Shown here: in pieces, positions 33,701-45,072 of the stretch
Numbering within the stretch: position 1 is the first letter of the stretch
How the letters are laid out: every line of letters begins with the position of its first letter
Assembly: GCA_023375785.1 (NCBI GenBank)
Contig: SZWC01004731.1
Location: 33,152-97,151 of the forward strand
Reading direction: 5' to 3'
Origin: Penium margaritaceum
Taxonomy: Eukaryota; Streptophyta; Zygnematophyceae; Desmidiales; Peniaceae
DNA: 64,000 nucleotides
Position numbers and translations under genes: made by a program
Notes under the pieces: generated by a model
Told to the model about the DNA's origin: nothing
What the model saw: only the letters and a program-made list of their open reading frames with translations
Database searches by the model: none

Positions 33701-34640
33701 AGCATCCATATCTTGGTGGTCCAACCGACCACATAACGAGTCATAATCAACATTGAAACAAAACAACGACTAGTTTTCCATAAGCAAATGTTGATGTGAA
33801 TGGACTCTTCAAGATGGGCCTTGATAAATGATATTTCTCATCGGATTCCTCCGATGTTTTGAGAAACGTCTCAAAGTTGAGGGGATCATGACGTAGTACA
33901 CTTGTCGTGTACGTCACGCACTTAAAAACATGTGGATGGATGGGTTCTGATCATACCATCAATATGGTGTAGCATCGGCTACCCTATTTGTTGGCACAAA
34001 ACCAATCTCCGAAAGAGATCATAATGACCACGGTGTAGTCGAGCCATGCTTCACTAACCCAAAACATTATGGTGAAGTGACTCAAATCCCTTGGTTTTGG
34101 GGATGGTTCATTTGAAATACATTGCCGAACGCAAGTATACTACAATTTTAGATGTCGCTACGCTGGTATCTACAATGGTGGTTGTTTATGGATGTTTTCA
34201 ATGAGGGCGATCCCCTCCACAAGTGCCTTGGACGAGGCATATGGAAAACACTATATTGAGTGGAAGTACCGAATGTACAAAATAAAAGACAGTGAAGCAA
34301 CGCGGACTGTTGCAACTTGGCAAACACAATCCACTGGCAGGTTCCGAAACAGTACCCTTGGATGCGATGACATAAATGCAATAGGATTTTGGAACCGGTT
34401 GTTCCAGAATCACCGCATGTGATTCGGAAGCGTTCGATCACAATCACATGGAGTTGACACCCATAAGGTGATTTTTCAACTTGTACCGTAATGATTGTGA
34501 TCATGGTACACCTTTTTGGTGAATACCATATGATGAGCACTTTTTTTGTGGATAAAATCCATGGTCGTTGAGATCGGTTATCTTAGCTAACCTAGTTTAA
34601 AGTAGTGTGCTTTTGACAAGGACTTGAGCGGCAGCCTACG
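30780..34640 (+). repeat. Array of short perfect hairpins with unlike stems
   Basis: Dozens of perfect inverted repeats with short loops follow one another, many about 50-65 bp apart. Examples: 30,908-30,926 GGAAAAC/CAACA; 31,584-31,600 GAGTGC/CGATC; 32,065-32,079 GCATA/CGATC; 32,791-32,813 (11-bp stem, 1-base loop); 32,904-32,925 TCATGACA; 32,991-33,017 (12-bp stem, 3-base loop); 33,118-33,136 TCAATGGC; 33,172-33,190 TGGTACC/CGACT; 33,567-33,585 ACTATGA/TGATC; 33,686-33,704 TGCTAAC/AGTGA; 33,839-33,856 CATCGGA; 33,858-33,875 TTTGAGA; 34,390-34,406 TGGAAC/CGGTT; 34,407-34,425 GAATCAC/CGCAT. No coding motif is seen. Confidence 0.8.
31320..31991 (+). repeat. Decayed 24-bp-period repeat with GTGCCGATTGCAC-like palindrome
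   Basis: Variants of GTGC-CGANN-GCAC recur near 31,325, 31,427, 31,452, 31,517, 31,584, 31,648, 31,707, 31,851, 31,874 and 31,974. The gaps are close to multiples of about 24 bp at the left end. Several copies keep pairing through paired changes, for example GATGC/GCATC, GGTGC/GCACC and GAGTGC/GCACTC. In one frame it reads as degenerate octapeptides, but no stable open frame spans the array. Confidence 0.65.
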
Positions 34641-35617
34641 GTACCCATTTCTGACAGAAATTACGAGATGATGGTTGAAACCAAGATCATGTAGGTCGAA
34701 GCATTGTCGTGTCTAATGACCAACGTTGATGACAATTGCGTTTGTGAGACGACCAACACCGCCTCCTTTTAAGATGAGCGAAATCTTCAAAGGGAAAGAA
34801 GGTGCTCAGCAACCTTGTCTTAGGTCATTGGCGCCTCCCAAACCTAAGATGAAGCCAGCTTGCATGTCGCATGGGCTTTGTGGCTCTTGGTTGAGTTCTT
34901 CCAACCAATCTACGGGTGCTGAAAGAGGTCTCGTGGACCTACGCGTGGTCATGAACACGTGATTTCCATCTGGGAGGACTGATGTCCAAATCCTGGTTTG
35001 CACATATTGACAATGTTGAGAGGTAGTACCACCTCTCCAACAACCCCTAGGAAGAGATCCTGTCCGACAGACAAATGGCTTTGTTGTGTGGACCTGGACG
35101 ATTTTTGCAGGGACGCCCGGTTAATTGTTCGCGGGGACGTTCCTTGCAAAGTTGGAAGAGGCATCACCACAACAGCCTGTTGAACACGTACCACACGGAA
35201 TGTGGAACAGTTTTTCTTCCATACCCTCTTCCAAACTGGCAAGTCTACATTAACAATGTACATCCCAAATGGCATCGACCATGCCGACGTTACACACGTG
35301 CGATGAATCTTCTGCAAAGGATCGCCAACACGTGTGTTCAAACGTATAGAGGTTGTACATGCCTTGTCTCGGCAAGAGCGAAGGGATTGCGTGGTCAACA
35401 CGGAATGTTGCACGTAGATGATCACAATTGTGAAAAACCACAAATGTGCATGGTTGATTGTGTGTGAACGTGATGCAACAGTGTTACGGATGACAAGAGT
35501 TCACAACTCTGCTCTTATGCATGCTTTTTTTTTATAGATTTGCATCTTGAAGTACGCAATGATCAAACCTCCATGATCAAGGATGAACCGGGATGGTTCG
35601 GAGCAAAGGGGGAGGAA
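34640..35617 (+). other. 3' interior of element E
   Basis: Hairpins thin out but continue: 35,018-35,037 GAGAGGT / ACCTCTC, and AGAGTT/AACTCT near 35,498. It ends in the purine-rich tract AAAGGGGGAGGAA at 35,605-35,617, the expected plus-strand primer. No recognised protein is found on either strand. Confidence 0.55.
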
Positions 35618-36062
35618 TGTAGCGTACGGACCATTTTTAGGATTAAAAATGGTCTTGAAATACTTACGGCATGTTTCAGGGTCTTGAGATTGGAGTCTCA
35701 AGGCCTCCATCTCCACAAAATGATATACGGGCTAGAGTCTAGGTCGACTCTAGTCCAGAAAAAGCATTTAGTGTGAATCTGGGGCAGAGGAGTGTTGCCA
35801 TGGAGATTCCATCGCATCACTCCTCCTCCACCCCTTGAGCGCCGCTAGGGCCCTGTTTCCATGTGGCTGTGCCACGTGGAAGGATTAGGCTATGATGCAT
35901 GTTTTGACATCCGTGCCCTATGACGACTGTGTCCGTTTTGCTGTGACGCGTCTCAGCCAAAATGGCTAAGGCGGCCAGTCACTCGCTCTCCTCGGATGAA
36001 CTGTTATTAGGGCCTCCGTTTTGGTTCCACAGTTAGTCACAGAATGAACCACGTCCATTACA
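35618..36062 (+). repeat. 3' LTR of element E
   Basis: It starts TGTAGCG and ends CATTACA, followed by ACAAC (36,063-36,067). It holds an 8-bp hairpin, CTAGAGTC / GACTCTAG, in a segment absent from the 5' LTR. Confidence 0.9.
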
Positions 36063-36067
36063 ACAAC

Positions 36068-36620
36068 GCTTGGATCCAAGAATCATATGGCTGGAGACCT
36101 CCTGGTCACAATCATCGTGGAAACGAACGAGTTGGCGGACTCCTCGACTCTGATGGAAGTGGACGTCGTCGAACAGGGAGATAAGCGAACCTGCTGCAAC
36201 TGCGAAGAATTCGGGCACATCGCTCGCAACTGTCAGAGCAAGCAGCACGCCAAAAAGGGGAGGGAAGTCGTAGAAAAATGAGTCAGGAAACGCAAAGGGC
36301 AGGAGTAAAAGGCATAACTCTTGTTTTTGTAGAGCGATATGCACCGAACGATCACCCATCTTAACGACCTACATCACTGAGAGGGATTATGAGATCGCGA
36401 TGTTCGAAGAGGGGTACAAGGATGACCAACTGGTGATATTGCAAAAAGTTTAGCCTCGAGGATGTAAAAGTCACAAAACAGTACCAGCAATGTTAGATGG
36501 AGGAGCTTCACACAGCTTTGTGAGCAACGACATGGTTTACAAACTGGGTTTGCAAAACGATCCAAGGGTGTTTGAAGGAAAAACCGTTGATGGGAAATTG
36601 TAAATACGGAGATTCTGAGA
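36068..36620 (+). pseudogene. Element F gag end, zinc knuckle and protease
   Basis: A CCHC knuckle, CNCEEFGHIARNC with its leading Cys, lies at 36,192-36,233 and ends the gag of gypsy F. The protease motif MLDGGASHSFVSNDMVYKLG follows at about 36,490-36,550. This is the retropepsin-type active site of gypsy elements, with D-G-G-A where D-S/T-G-A is usual. Confidence 0.8.
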
Positions 36621-37059
36621 ACCACTACGACTACAAGTGGGAGATGTATGGGATGTAATGGCCTCGAGGTCTTGTCTAATGAGTTATCACAAAATCATCC
36701 TCAAACAAGATTTCCTGTACCGACACAATACGTAGGTCACCTGGAACAGCGACAACGTCAAGGTGGAAATCAACCATGCCAAACAACAACTTTCGCATGT
36801 AGAACGGAAGCCGACAGCGGAAGCAGTAGGCGGAAGGAGCAGAGGAAGCCGCGGAAGCCGAGAAGCGACACCATGTACTGCCAGTAGTGCTCAACGTGGC
36901 CAAGTATTGCATACAACAAGGAGCTTGTGCGTGGCTCGTGCATCTCGAGCCAATGGAAGAAGCGGAAGTGGTAGCACCTGACTCATCATTGGCCTCATCA
37001 GCATCATCGGCACCAACAAAGTTTGTGATGGTGCTCGAATAGTTTGCACCACTCATCCA

Positions 37060-38030
37060 GAAATTTGCAAACGTCTTCACCAACAAATTCCTGATAACCT
37101 TACCTCCTCAAATTGACCATCGCATCGAACGGAAGCCGGACAACAGACCTACATTTCGAGGGGCCTATTGGATGAGCAATCACGAGCTGACCGAGCTAAA
37201 ACAACAACTCGATGAGATTCTTTCTCAAGAGTTCATCCGCCCATCGACGTCACCATAAGACACACCAGTACTGTTTGTAAAAAATAAAACTAGTGAGATG
37301 CGGATGTGCGTGGACTCTTAGACGATGAACAACGCTACTATCAAGAAACGCTATCCCCTTCCATGAGGTGACAAGATTTATGACCAACTCCAAGGGGCTG
37401 GAATTTTCAGTGAAAACGACTTGCACAGCAAATATCACCATGTACACGTAGGAGACGCAGACATCAAGAAGACGGCGTTCCGAACTCGCTACGGGCATTT
37501 CGAGTTCACGGTAATCCCATGTGGACTCACGAATGCCCTGGCAATGTTTATGGAGGTAATGAACAACATCCCTGGTCCATATCTCGACGATTTTGTCGTG
37601 GTGTACCCCAACGACATTTTGGTGTATAGCCACACCCTGGAGGAGCACGATGGACAGCTTTAAAAAGTCCTCAAAGTTTTACAAAAAGATAACTTTTCGG
37701 AAAACTATCGAAGTGCGACTTTTGTCGCCGTTCGATTGAGTGTTTTGGTCACGTCATCAACGGTGGGCAGATCACCGATTTGTGGAATGCTCTATCCTTG
37801 GCGCCAGCCCTAGAGTTAGCCAATCCAACGGTTGACTACATCATGGCTACAGATGCGTCAGACTGAGCCATTGGCGCAGTCCTCATACAAGACCACGGCA
37901 ATGATGAGCAACCGGTCGCCAACATGTATCAAAAACTGTGAGGACCAGAACTAAACTACGCCGTACACGAGAAAGAAATGCTTGTGCTCGTGCACGCGTT
38001 CAAGACATGGCAGTGTGCAAGGGACACTGG
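37060..38030 (+). pseudogene. Element F reverse transcriptase and RNase H
   Basis: Gypsy reverse transcriptase blocks are IERKPDNRPTFRGAYWMSN, ELKQQLDEILSQEFIRPS, LHSKYHHVHV, KTAFRTRYGHFEFTVIPCGL and the active-site neighbourhood LDDFVVVYPNDILVYS (about 37,580-37,630). RNase H follows at about 37,840-38,020, with ATDASD, GAVLIQ and LNYAVHEKEMLVLVHAFKTW. The element ends there. Confidence 0.85.
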
Positions 38031-38400
38031 ACGATTTCTCACCGAGCTTTGTGCCACTTGCTTGCCCCCTCTCTCACTCATCCCCTCCCCTCATGCATCT
38101 CGCCTCAACTGGTGGGACGGGGAGGGCAAGGGCGAGGATTCAGGGCCACCAGCCTCGCTCCCAAGGCCTTGTGGCCTCTCGGCCGCCAATTGAGCCCCCA
38201 GCTCAATTAGCGACTGGGGCTGGCCGGTGGGTGGCCGACCGGTCACCTGACCGGTGGCCGGCCAACAAGCCGGCCCGCTGCCAGCCGGCCGGTGGCCAGT
38301 GCGTGGCTAGACACCAGCTAGCCCTCTCTGGTTGCTAGGGCGGGGAGGGCCGAACCGGCTACATTCATGTGTTTCCCTTGGTGTACTAGGCCGATAAAGG
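38031..38400. other. GC-rich CCGG-motif block, unassigned
   Basis: Many CCGG and GGCCGG words (for example GGCCGGTGG, GACCGGTC, GCCGGCC) overlap as short palindromes between 38,210 and 38,320. It forms the boundary between gypsy F and the MULE region. It may be an LTR or transposon end that I cannot pair. Confidence 0.35.
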
Positions 38401-39340
38401 TGTTGACTTCCACCAATGCAGAATGACATCCTTAACCAATCATGTTCTTTTTTTTGTACCAATCAAGTTTCTCTGTTCCAGTTAGCCATGTAGTAAGCAT
38501 ATATGTTGTTGTACTCCACTGAGATTTGAGAGACCGTGCGTGAAAAGAATAATAGAATTATGAAGTATTAACAAATCATGTTCAATTGTTCAACTAAGGA
38601 ACATTACAGGGATGTTTAGATGTATGAAACAGAGTAGAGTTCTTTTAAAGAACAACATTCGATGCGTCAAGTCCAATAGAACAGAGGTGCTAGGTCACAT
38701 GAACTAATCCCCCCTTGAACGTACACGTTCACAAAACATATGACCTCACAAGCAGGACACTCTACCCCATCACTAAACTCCTTACATGCGTCATGGAACT
38801 CTTCTCCAAAGGGAGACACACAGATGCCAGTGCATGGATGAGCCACGTAAAATCTGGCCGGTTCTTTGTCTATCTCTCCTAGGTCGAGGTTGGCCACCTC
38901 ACAACAGATCACATCTCCTTGAGTCTATGCACGACATGTGTCATGGGCCACATGTGATCTGAACCCCTGCCGGTTCACTCTAATCCTTGGTTTCCGCTTC
39001 ACCGCGGTCTTCTCCGGCACATGGATTTACGTTGCCTGCACACAAACTAGAAACAAACAATGGATAAAACTGACAAGTATACTCACACTTAAAAATGGAC
39101 ATGTCAATACTACAGGATAAAAATTACCTGTTATCACACAGAACATCCTCTGTGCATGCGCTTGCGTCGCAAAGGCTCCTCATTGTTGGATGAGTCCAAG
39201 GAGGAGGAGTTGTATACAGTCTCCTACTCCTTAGACATGGCTGTGTTGTAATCAGAGGCCTCATCCTCCTCTGACCAGTCAGAGGAGGACGAGGCATCAT
39301 CTGTCATGTTCTGTGCTGATGCCTTGGAAGTCCCAATGTC
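38401..39340. other. Unassigned, probable 3' flank of the MULE
   Basis: Short frames only. A minus-strand frame at 38,667-38,912 with several Cys residues (CPACEVICFV) is not recognised. No terminal inverted repeat was located. Confidence 0.3.
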
Positions 39341-39349
39341 TTCAACCTA

Positions 39350-42300
39350 AGAGGAGAATACTGGTTCTGCTACATCACCTGCTACAATAGTTCTTATAAT
39401 TGCATCACCTGCTACAACAATTCTTAATGTTCTATCACCTGTTGTAGCGATTCCAATTGCTGCATCACCAGCGTCAGCAGTTCTTGCTGTTGATGGTGCT
39501 ACTGCTTTATGCCCATTAGTGATGAGCTCAATGTTGTACATAACACCTGAGTCATGTACTTTGGCGCGTCCTGCTCTTGGACTTCTGTGGCCACGACACC
39601 CATCACCGTGCACCTAGTGTCCCGCAGCAAGCTCTTTGGCACGAGCTACTCCAACTTTGGCTGGTGATAGGGCTGGAGGATTTGTGCACCACATAGGCGG
39701 ATGTATAGCCATCCCGCAGTGGCTGCAGATGCGCTCTCTCTTGCAAATCTCATATCGTTCTTTGCTCTTTGACTTCGGCCACCCAGTACCTAGCTTCTTG
39801 CCTAGAGAACTCCATCCTTTCTTTGCGACCTGTAGCTCGCGCAGATTGACCCCCGACATGGGATGGTGATATCCTACTGCTCTTGATGTTCGATAAAAAT
39901 GTTTTGGGTAGATTTTTATGAACTTTTTTCTCATAAAATTTTATAGGTAAACCTTGAATAATTTCTTTTGGTGACTTGGTAACCATGATTTTTTGGCTCC
40001 TAAGAAAAACTCCAGTCCGCTTTCACATCCAGACACGTCCATGCAAGAAGGCTTGCAAGCCTTTGCTGGGCGCTAGAAGTGTCAGTCTGACGTGGCTGGC
40101 TGTTTCCTGCCAGTTGGGTCAAACTGAATTTCTCTAGAAAATGGCCTTTGGTGGTGTTCAAGAGAATCATTATCGATTTTAAGGAGCCATCTTTTTTGTT
40201 CAACAAATTTCAAAGTGCCACCTAAATACCCTCTTTAGGAAAACCTGTGCTAGAATTTATAGTTTTGCTATACTCTAAATTTGAAAAAATCGAATATTGA
40301 GCGAAGTATGGTATGTCCTCTTTTATACCATTTGCGTTAGATGTATGTCCACATACATCTCTAGGTTCACTTCTGCATCGAGCAAGAAGCTGATTGCATG
40401 TTGGAATGGACAGACATACTCTTTCCACCGGCCGCAGCCGCACTTCTTCATGTTGCAGTTCACCTTACGGCCATAGAGACTCTTTGGCCTCAAGACAATA
40501 CCAGAGAGTGGTCCCGCCGGGATGATGTAGTACTCCCACATGTGTTGTGTGTTTTTTCAATCGTATCATTGGCATGCGGGACGAGCGTGGTCTTGCAGTG
40601 ATATGTGTACTTGCATCGTTATGTAAACAACTTTATCATCCACACATATTGCTGCACAAAGCATTGGAAGGAGCACACGTGCCACAGGTCCATGATACGT
40701 GCATTCAGAAACTCGGCCACATTGCTCGTCATGTGTCTGCCACGTGCCACTGGATAGTACACTCTGCTCCACTTGTCCAACAGGATCCCCGGTTCTCCAC
40801 CCCCACCAAAAGATGTAGCTCCAACCCTGCTTTGATGCGCGTGACAACTCGTCTTGGAGATGCTTGAACTCCTTGGCTGTGAAGGCATGCGCGAGGTCCC
40901 AGAACAGGCCCGTAGCAACCCTACCAGCCTTGGACTTGACGTTCTCACGAAGGTGCTCTGCATAGAAAGTGTGCGTTGCACCACGTAGCTTGTAGGCCAC
41001 AGGTGGCAAGAGCCCGTCATCATGGTTGGAGATGATGGTAGTGACATGGTCCCTTGTCGTGGGGTACGCTTGCGGTAGCCACTACACAAACCACTTCGAT
41101 TTATCCTTGTCTTCCTGGCCGCACAGCGTCCATGCTCTGGAAACAGAATGGTTGTTGGCGTCTCAGTAGTGTGCAATTAATATGACCTGTTTGAAGCTAG
41201 TTTTCAGAAATGTTGCATCCATGGTGACAAGGACCCGGACATGCTTCCACCCCTCCCAACAAGCCCCGAGTGCGATGAAGGCCTAGCAGAACAGATCGCT
41301 CTTGTCCTACTCAGTGCATGCGACAGTCCAAGGGTCCATTCTCTTCAACTGCAAGCCAAAGAGTGTTGAAAAAAGTGAAGTAGAGGTTGAGAGGTAGATT
41401 GAGGATAAGGAATGATGAAGAATTTGATTGAGAAGGAACAGGAAACTGGCGAGGCCGGACAAAAATTTCTAGCAACTGCGTCCGGCCGCCACGAACATGA
41501 TCACGATGACATGGCAGGGATGCTAACAATCCTAAACATCATCAACTGGCCACGTGTTTGGAAAAGAACAGAAGCTGTGATATCCGAAATACTCACCTGG
41601 GAAATTGTCACGAATGCCCTGAAAACATCACACTATTTTCTACTTGGCCAATACTTTCCTACTTTAACAAAGAGTAGATGTTAACTCAGTTTTACATTGG
41701 AGCTGTGCCAACAAAAACAGATGTAGTAGTTTACTAGGACCCGGGAACACAATCATCGATAATGTACGATGAGAACAGAAACCAGGACAACATCTTCTCT
41801 CCCATGAGCTTCTCCTCAGCCGCCTTCATGGCACAATAGACAGCCGGATAGTGGACTCTCTCACCTGTGCAGGCCTCGACAATTGTTGTAGTGCCTTGGT
41901 GTCAGTTGGAAGACTCCTTTTCACCATTTGTTCAATATGGTGCAGCACCCATGTGGTTTGGCACACCTGATTTTCATTCTTTATGTTGGGAGTGCACTTG
42001 TGGTCGTGTACAAACTCAATGACAATGATATTGCGGTGCTTGCGCTGGTAGTGCACATTGAGCAGCCATGCATAGCCCACGTTCTTCGAGTGACTGTAGC
42101 GGACCTCCAGTCGGGTTGGTTCCTTATGTACCTAGGAGAGTGGCATACTGCGGTCCACACTGAGATCTTGGATGGATACACAACAAGCTTCCATGTTTCC
42201 AAATGCTTGGTCATCTTGGAACTCCGTGCATCTTCCCATGTGCTTAGTTGCATGTGAAGAAGGAGCGGGTTGCAAGTCTTGATCGGTTTTCCCCGGTGGG

Positions 42301-42900
42301 AGGTGGAGTGACTTCATCAGCCAACCCTACACACCGGAAAAGCATGACAAAACTAGACAGATGTGTATGGACCTTGAAAACAACATACATGGGTCGGTGG
42401 CAAGCGAATAGCGTACTTTGACATGGAAAGAGATCCAACCCCATCGGCTAGGACGCCATATCTACATAGTTGGTGGGTTCAACGCAACCACACGATAACA
42501 ACAAAATGAACAGACTAATTGACTGCATCCAATCCACGTCGTCCACTCTTCAACGCGCTCAGGAAAGCACGGGGTCATGTGCTCCACGACACTAACATGA
42601 CATTTGAAGTTGTGCTCCTCCCAGTCAGTGAAGAGGAACAAGGTGTGAGGGCTGTATCGAGAGACCAAGACATCGGGAGGATTGTGGTTGTCCTCTTCCT
42701 TGTACTCCCCTCGTGAGGCGTACAAAATGATGGCCATCATGGCCAAAAGTGGATAATCCAAGGTATCTCATGCATTGTAATATGCATCCTATCTACCATA
42801 CGGACTTGGCACACCCACTTGTTGTTAGCACGAGGAGGAGCACCATTGTATAGATAAATCTTGCTGCGACAAGTAGGCAACGTTGGTTGGGACATGCCAA
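39350..42900 (-). pseudogene. MULE (Mutator-like) transposase, decayed
   Basis: A Mutator-type DDE transposase excises and reinserts the element. On the minus strand it has: an N-terminal zinc-binding part (about 41,830-42,080, VHDHKCTPNIKNENQVC); the exon end YIIDDCVPGS near 41,720; the core with first Asp in VLVTMDATFL (41,217-41,219); HVTTIISNHDDGLL near 41,020; AEHLRENVKSK; and Glu in MTSNVAEFLNA (40,712-40,714). A SWIM finger (CGCGRWKEYVCPFQHA, about 40,390-40,450) and a CCHC knuckle CSHCGMAIHPPMWC (about 39,676-39,731) follow. The second catalytic Asp of the 'ISD' block reads Asn. Four in-frame stops lie in the core: TAG at 41,082, 41,283 and 41,307, TGA at 41,163. An intron probably ends near 41,354 (CTTGCAG). 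Terminal repeats were not found. Confidence 0.82.
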
Positions 42901-43780
42901 CTAGGCATGAATAATGGCTCAATGATCACGACCTCTTTGGAAAACGAGACTGAACATCTACCTTGCATGGCGGTTGGCGAGCTTTCCTAACGACAACCGT
43001 TACTAACCATGCAAGGGGCCATAACACATTAGGAGGAGATGGAAAAAATGATTAAGCCTACCATGAACCTGGGACCGGAACACTGACGAGGGAGGCATGT
43101 CAGGAACGAAAGAGCAGCCTTGACAACATGTTGCATGTTGTAAAAAAATCTGCCAAGTAACGTTGTTTGCATGTGGATGACAAGTGGCAATGTCCATCTT
43201 GCAACCTATCGCAGGAGCAAGATATGTCATGAGTAGACTCTGTTTGAACCTTGTCGATGTAAACATGTGATTGTGCTCGTTTTTGTTCGTTAATCAGGTG
43301 AAAGTATAGGAACTACATAAGTATGATGTCATCTTTACATTGGTCACCAGAATTCAAAACCTCATGCTAAAACGGTGTTACAAAGTAAAACTTCAGCAAA
43401 TATATGTACTGTCTCTACTCGTGTTTTGTGCCAAGTGACTCCTACGGATCATGAGTCGGGGATTGTTGTATGGATTGTAGAAATTTCATTTGAACACAAT
43501 GAAACGTAAGTAATGGTCATTCCGGTACCCACTGCTTCAAAACAATTATTCCCCGACCAGTGTGGCACCTATTTGTTCGTAAAACTGGGCATTGTACTCA
43601 CGGTCTGGCACGCTCTGACAAAAGTGGGAACAGTAAGAATAGCTTATGTCAAGAGACGACCGTGTCGAATTTGTGCGAATATGGCCAGGAGGAAATCTGG
43701 AGGCCTAAATAGTGGGTAAAGCAGATTTAGGCCGCACGAACATGGTATTTCTTTCTTTGTTTTCCCATTGTCGTAGCTGA
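42901..43780 (-). other. Upstream part of the MULE, poorly resolved
   Basis: Broken minus-strand frames (for example 43,003-43,266) probably belong to the N-terminal part of the transposase gene, but I cannot match a domain. A small hairpin, GGCCTAAAT/ATTTAGGCC, lies at 43,702-43,733. Confidence 0.35.
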
Positions 43781-45072
43781 CAGTCGTGCGCAAGGTCCAC
43801 CACCTTCCAAGATGGTCTACATGACTTAAAAAACTGTATTAATCCTTTTTTATGGATAATCTTGTTGTTGGCACAGTCCTCATGCCAGGTGATGGGTCGC
43901 TAAAAGATGACCAAGTTTTGAGCCTATCTGCTTCTTGACCCACCAAACTTGATCAAGTTGTTTGAAGTTATAAACTGACATGAATGGCCGTGCTGTTATT
44001 GTGATGCAGAAGCGATTCTGATTGTTAGCGTTTTTAGAAATTTGCTGCTATTTGGTTATGATGTCTTCGTGGCGCTCGAACTGTGACTTTGACCATGAAG
44101 GTTCAGTTTCATTCCGCCATTTTGATGGTCATCTACTGGAGTTAGCATGCTTTGCAGATAGTTCATGCCTTTCTGGTTGCAAAAAAACATTGTCCCTCGA
44201 AAGTTCGTCGTTTGGGCGGCATACGAGGTGATATATTTACGGCAGGTAGGAGCTCAGCGCTGACACGCTTTGCCGGCAGATCAATCCGATGGTCCTTGCG
44301 CACCAAGGTCCTCTCTCTCTCTCCGTGATCCATTTCCACAGTCAGCTCCTTTGTTTTAGTATTTGTTCTTTTATTCATTTCTTTTTTCCTTTTTACCTTT
44401 TCTCATATTCTTGGCCGAGATCTAGCCATCTGAGGTTTTGTCCTAATACCACCGGAGGCGATTCCTTGAGGGCTTGTCTCAAGCTGTGTATTCCCTTTCT
44501 TTCCTATTCCTTCACTTTTTGTCGAGACCCTTGTGCATAGAAGTCTAACTCCGTGCACTGGGAGACCACCATCGTCATGTCATCGGTTGTTGTTGTGCCC
44601 TGTCCTGGCCGCACGCAAGCATCCTTGGCGGTCTCTGTAACTCATCCAGAGTGGCGCTACATGCTACTACCGTTCTGTCCCACCATCTACAGGTCGCCCT
44701 ATCATTCCTACACCCCTCCATCATCGCTCTCGCTAGAAGCTTCACCTGTCTCTTCTTAATTTATCCCCTCTGGTTACTCAGCATTCCCCGTCACGTCGCG
44801 ACATGATTCAGGCATATTTGTTCCAGCTTTAGCTACCCTTCTCTAGTATCAACCTCCCGATATCCCCTCTGGTATGATTTTGGCTGAAGAGTTTGGTGAT
44901 CACCGTTGTTAATCGGATGGAGTCTTTCAGGGGGCTTTTTGTGGTGGGAAACCCTTGCTTGTCAATTGGATTGAGTATTGGCAGTCGTTTACCCTGTAGC
45001 ATCTCATTGCTGTGAGTTTGGGACATGCTCAGTGCTCTACTAGACTTGTTTGCAGTGTCGTCCAGTGTCCTA
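43781..45072. other. Unassigned, pyrimidine-rich stretch
   Basis: About 44,310-44,530 is T/C-rich on the plus strand, with a short CT repeat (CTCTCTCTCTCT) near 44,311. No coding frame, RNA gene or known repeat is recognised. Confidence 0.4.

Larger units (their letters stand above)
29100..36062 (+). mobile_element. LTR element E, large non-autonomous (LARD-like), interior without gag or pol
   Basis: LTRs of 410 and 445 bp flank about 6.1 kb, with a perfect ACAAC duplication inside gypsy F gag. A primer site resembling tRNA-iMet follows the 5' LTR, and a polypurine tract (AAAGGGGGAGGAA) precedes the 3' LTR. I find no protease, integrase, reverse transcriptase or zinc knuckle. The interior holds a GC-rich minisatellite, a 24-bp-period stretch and a long array of perfect hairpins. 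The LTRs differ at roughly a tenth of positions by eye. Mobility would have needed proteins from another element. Confidence 0.85.
23832..38030 (+). mobile_element. Ty3/gypsy element F, interrupted by G and E
   Basis: The plus-strand order is a putative 5' LTR ending GACAAAACA near 24,314, an exact tRNA-iMet primer site, gag, zinc knuckle, protease, reverse transcriptase and RNase H. Gag is split by copia fragment G (about 25,240-28,915) and by LTR element E (29,100-36,062, duplication ACAAC). Integrase and the 3' LTR are missing; the element stops near 38,030 in GC-rich sequence. Fossil with more than ten breaks. Confidence 0.85.

Noticed and set aside
34949-35443. 164-codon minus-strand frame in the 3' interior of E as a gene
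   Set aside because: No domain, no partner and mixed composition; the plus strand has a competing frame over the same bases. I treat both as chance.
42518-42716. Plus-strand frame antisense to the MULE as a separate gene
   Set aside because: It lies opposite the N-terminal transposase region, which has better domain support on the minus strand.
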